Shown piece after piece: positions 62,034-64,000 of a stretch of 64,000 bases of DNA; the stretch's first letter is position 1, and each line of letters starts with the position of its first letter. Below the pieces are notes generated by a model. It did no database searches and was not told the origin of the DNA. It was given only the letters and a program-made list of their open reading frames with translations. Position numbers and translations under genes: made by a program. The stretch lies in NCBI RefSeq assembly GCF_900103285.1, contig NZ_FNGS01000005.1, positions 368,579 to 432,578 of the forward strand, read 5' to 3'. This stretch comes from Siphonobacter aquaeclarae (GTDB lineage Bacteria > Bacteroidota > Bacteroidia > Cytophagales > Spirosomataceae).

Positions 62034-62429
62034 CTAGCCGGGTATTTGTTCGACAAGGATAGTTTCACCTCGCGTATCAAAATAGGTACAGGTCATAGCT
62101 TCAAGGGAGACGACCCAACGTTCGATACCGGTTTCGGCGCAATGCCGGCAAAAAGTAAGGTAGTCGGTCCGGCCTTGCTGGTGGATTTTCAGGGAATGGA
62201 GAAAGGCTTCCGCATCGGTTGCTTTCGCGATGACTAGCGGGGAATACTGTGATCCGGAGCTGGTTTGGAATCCGCCGGCGCCGTGGTAATCGGTGTGGCT
62301 ATCAGTCACCCAGGTCTCAAAACCCGTTACGCCGAGTGCTTTGATGGCCTGAACATACGCGGGAAAGTCGGCCCCGGAACGCACGCGTGCGTGTGCCTCG
62401 TCAATTTGCGGGATGGTGAACATATTCAT
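62034..62429 (-). CDS. DUF1398 family protein
   Basis: 131 residues. DUF1398 (YbcV-like) domain: IPQIDEAHARVRSGADFPAYVQAIKALGVTGFETWVTDSHTDYHG, then FLHSLKIHQQGRTDYLTFCRHCAETGIERWVVSLEAMTCTYFD (two pieces). Small soluble protein of unknown role. A Cys pair FCRHC is noticeable. It follows an AraC gene on the same strand by 59 nt. Confidence 0.85.
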   Translation of the reverse strand: MNMFTIPQIDEAHARVRSGADFPAYVQAIKALGVTGFETWVTDSHTDYHGAGGFQTSSGSQYSPLVIAKATDAEAFLHSLKIHQQGRTDYLTFCRHCAETGIERWVVSLEAMTCTYFDTRGETILVEQIPG

Positions 62430-62488
62430 TCGCTGGTTACGCCTTCAAAGATCGGCGTGATCAGCCGGTGCGCATTGTAAAAAACCGT

Positions 62489-63250
62489 TTACCTGCGGCG
62501 GAATTGATCGGGTGTTTCTCCCGCAAACCGTTTGAAATCACGGATAAAGTGAGCCTGATCAAAATAACCATGATCGAACGCCACATCACCAGGTGATTTT
62601 CCGGCTGACAGATCACGGATGACCGCCTCGAAACGAACAAGAGAAGCGAGTCTTTTCGGCGACGTTCCCGCCCTCTCACGAAAACGCTTTTCAAACGGAC
62701 TGGCACTGGTACCCAGCCGGCGCTGAAGCTCCTCCATCCGAATCAGACCTCCTGACTCCCGCAATAACCGAATACCGGCGGTAACGAGCCGGTCGGTTTC
62801 ACGGGTATGAAGCCGGTTAAGCAAAAAAGCTTCCACCAGCTGAATACGCTTCGCATCATCGGAAGCCTCTGAAAGCCGGTCTTCCATTGCCCGTACGTCC
62901 TGAGACGGGAATAACTCATCCAGCGACACGCTTTTACCAAAAAGCTCATGTGCCGGCAGTCTTGAAAAGGCAGACAGGCCTGTTTCAGTGAAGTAGATGA
63001 GAATTGTGCCGATCCCTGCCGAATTGCGGAATATCCGGACGGAGTCACAGATCCCGGTAACGCCGGCGCCAGAGAGTCCTTTCATGGAGCCATTCTCCCA
63101 AACTGACAGGCGTCCTGAATACTGAAACCCTGCAACAAGACCGGTTCCGGGCAATACGCGGTACTCGCCTTCCGAATCGTTTTCGGAAATGACGAGGTAG
63201 TTGACGTATGGGCGGAGCGGTTCTGCCGGGAGTATTCGTTCGAATCGCAT
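62489..63250 (-). CDS. AraC-family transcriptional regulator
   Basis: 253 residues. Unrecognised N-terminal sensing half (~1-150, DUF6597-like pattern LRPYVNYLVI, GFQYSGRLSVWENGS, ILIYFTETGLSAF) and C-terminal AraC HTH pair: RMEELQRRLGTSASPFEKRFRERAGTSPKRLASLVRFEAVI and SPGDVAFDHGYFDQAHFIRDFKRFAGETPDQFRRR (given in parts). Downstream on the same strand is the DUF1398 gene, a plausible target. Effector unknown. Confidence 0.9.
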   Translation of the reverse strand: MRFERILPAEPLRPYVNYLVISENDSEGEYRVLPGTGLVAGFQYSGRLSVWENGSMKGLSGAGVTGICDSVRIFRNSAGIGTILIYFTETGLSAFSRLPAHELFGKSVSLDELFPSQDVRAMEDRLSEASDDAKRIQLVEAFLLNRLHTRETDRLVTAGIRLLRESGGLIRMEELQRRLGTSASPFEKRFRERAGTSPKRLASLVRFEAVIRDLSAGKSPGDVAFDHGYFDQAHFIRDFKRFAGETPDQFRRR

Positions 63251-63417
63251 AGGCGTCGGATCTTTCGGATATCAAACGTATCAATTTTCCGGAAAAGTAG
63301 GTGACGGTACGGGAGCGACTGCGTTGCATTCCACTTCTCCTGATGCAACGACGCCCGCGTATTTGATTCTCCCCGGACTTCTTCCTACCTTTTCCTCTTG
63401 TTCAACTACCTCAGGCC

Positions 63418-63774
63418 ATGCTCACCGATATCCATCCCAAGCTCCCCATGCGGGACAAAGCCGCTACAAAAGCCTACTACGTCGATCAACTCGGCTTCAG
63501 CCTCTTTGGCAGCGCCGATTATGCGGGGTACCTGATGGTCGGGCTCGACCAGATCCAGATTCACTTTTTCGAGTACGCCGACCTGGACCCGTTGGAAAAC
63601 TATGGCCAGGTATACATCCGTACCAACGCCATTGACGAGCTCTATCAGTCCTTTCTCGACCGGAATATCCCCATCCATCCCAATGCGCCGCTGGAAACCA
63701 AGCCGTGGGGTCAGCGGGAATTCTCTGTTCTCGATCCGGATAGTAATTTGTTGACGTTTGGTCAGGGGAGTTAG
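63418..63774 (+). CDS. VOC / glyoxalase-like protein
   Basis: 118 residues, one VOC (bleomycin-resistance/glyoxalase) fold: IHPKLPMRDKAATKAYYVDQLGFSLFGSADYAGYLMVGLDQIQIHFFEY and the C-terminal PWGQREFSVLDPDSNLLTFGQ. Metal-site His/Glu are partly present (HFFEY, GQREF). Members bind small molecules or act as dioxygenases or drug-binding proteins; here unknown. Convergent to the SDR remnant. Confidence 0.88.
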   Translation: MLTDIHPKLPMRDKAATKAYYVDQLGFSLFGSADYAGYLMVGLDQIQIHFFEYADLDPLENYGQVYIRTNAIDELYQSFLDRNIPIHPNAPLETKPWGQREFSVLDPDSNLLTFGQGS

Positions 63775-63820
63775 GGTTTTGAGTTTAGGGCGGTTGGTGA
63801 GAGTCCGCGATGCCCCGGAG

Positions 63821-63956
63821 GCAGCAGCCAGATCATCCGTGTGCCGGGCCACGATTACCAGCGGACGCGCTCCGCGAACATTTTCGCCAGTTCAAACCCG
63901 ATTCCGCTGGTTCCGTCCGTAATGAGTACATACGATTCGTTCAGTGCTATATACAA
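63821..63956 (-). pseudogene. Frameshifted N-terminal remnant of an SDR gene
   Basis: On the minus strand, from about 63956 the frame reads YIALNESYVLITDGTSGIGF, ELAKMFAER and then meets a stop after VRW. Reading one base over, the same DNA continues as RPLVIVARHTDDLAAASGA. Together these match the first ~45 residues of an SDR (VLITGGTSGIG, AxxFAxxGxxLVIVARxxDDL), with the cofactor motif degraded (TD for TG) and the rest of the gene missing. A decayed SDR stump. Confidence 0.7.
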
Positions 63957-64000
63957 AAAGGCTTAAGCGGTAAAGTCGCTCAAACGCCGTACCAGCCAAC

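Overview
This 64 kb window is chromosomal DNA of a moderately GC-rich Bacteroidota, most likely Cytophagales (Spirosoma/Larkinella-like; the genus is a guess). The evidence is Bacteroidota -7 boxes (TAnnTTTG, often with TTG/TTTG about 20 bp upstream) in front of many genes, a short 287-residue primary sigma factor, a type IX secretion sorting tail on a phosphatase, an HU-CCDC81/SPOR protein, a TonB energy transducer, MenD, and other Bacteroidota-typical families such as START-like, DUF2911 and M61. I see no IS element, prophage, CRISPR array, plasmid gene or recognisable defence island.

Layout. 0-4.6 kb: edge of a secreted glycosidase, pdxH, a DUF349 protein, an AT-rich lipoprotein flanked by near-identical terminators, and tRNA-Thr. 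4.6-16 kb: TPR protein, CPBP protease, GAF histidine kinase, secreted purple acid phosphatase, gyrA and a TPR protein. 16-26 kb: small accessory genes (amino-acid racemase, two GNATs, MarR unit, spondin-like lipoprotein, chorismate mutase, an ArsR/AHSA1/DoxX/YdeI/DUF4256 cluster), with intergenic gaps full of dispersed palindromes and GAAAACTG-type tracts, then a BCS1-like AAA ATPase. 26-29 kb: MazG-like hydrolase, a long gene-poor stretch, a small XRE repressor with a rich upstream operator region, and dapD. 29-45 kb: gapA, folC, tonB-like, HU-CCDC81/SPOR, an outer-membrane barrel paired with a 1000-residue TPR protein, M61 peptidase, a back-to-back gene pair, menD. 44.7-54.4 kb: core information genes rpoD, pnp, rpsO, LptF/G-type permease, a START-like protein, tRNA-Met, a 0.8 kb gene-free block, holA, ACP phosphodiesterase, SlyD-like FKBP and dCMP deaminase. 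54-64 kb: DUF2911, AarF kinase with TetR, DEDDh exonuclease, lipoprotein, DinB, an HxlR/DoxX/pirin/SDR cluster, DUF1398, AraC, VOC, and a frameshifted SDR remnant at the right edge.

Most genes are housekeeping or common accessory families. The unexplained signal is mainly non-coding: (i) two copies of a ~125-bp four-hairpin element with near-identical outer hairpins; (ii) a family of REP-like palindromes, often in inverted pairs, with a local tandem duplication that copied the end of a GNAT gene; (iii) a palindrome TTTACGATTGTAAA upstream of the XRE repressor that recurs 23 kb away inside a gene-free block; (iv) operator-like repeats at the MarR, ArsR and HxlR promoters; (v) a structured pnp leader. 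I did not find a convincing new multi-gene protein system; the composite hairpin element and the XRE operator set are the best candidates for something undescribed.

Starts were moved inward wherever the longest frame began at a TTG or ran upstream of an evident signal peptide or conserved N-terminus. All family names come from reading the sequence; no search was run.
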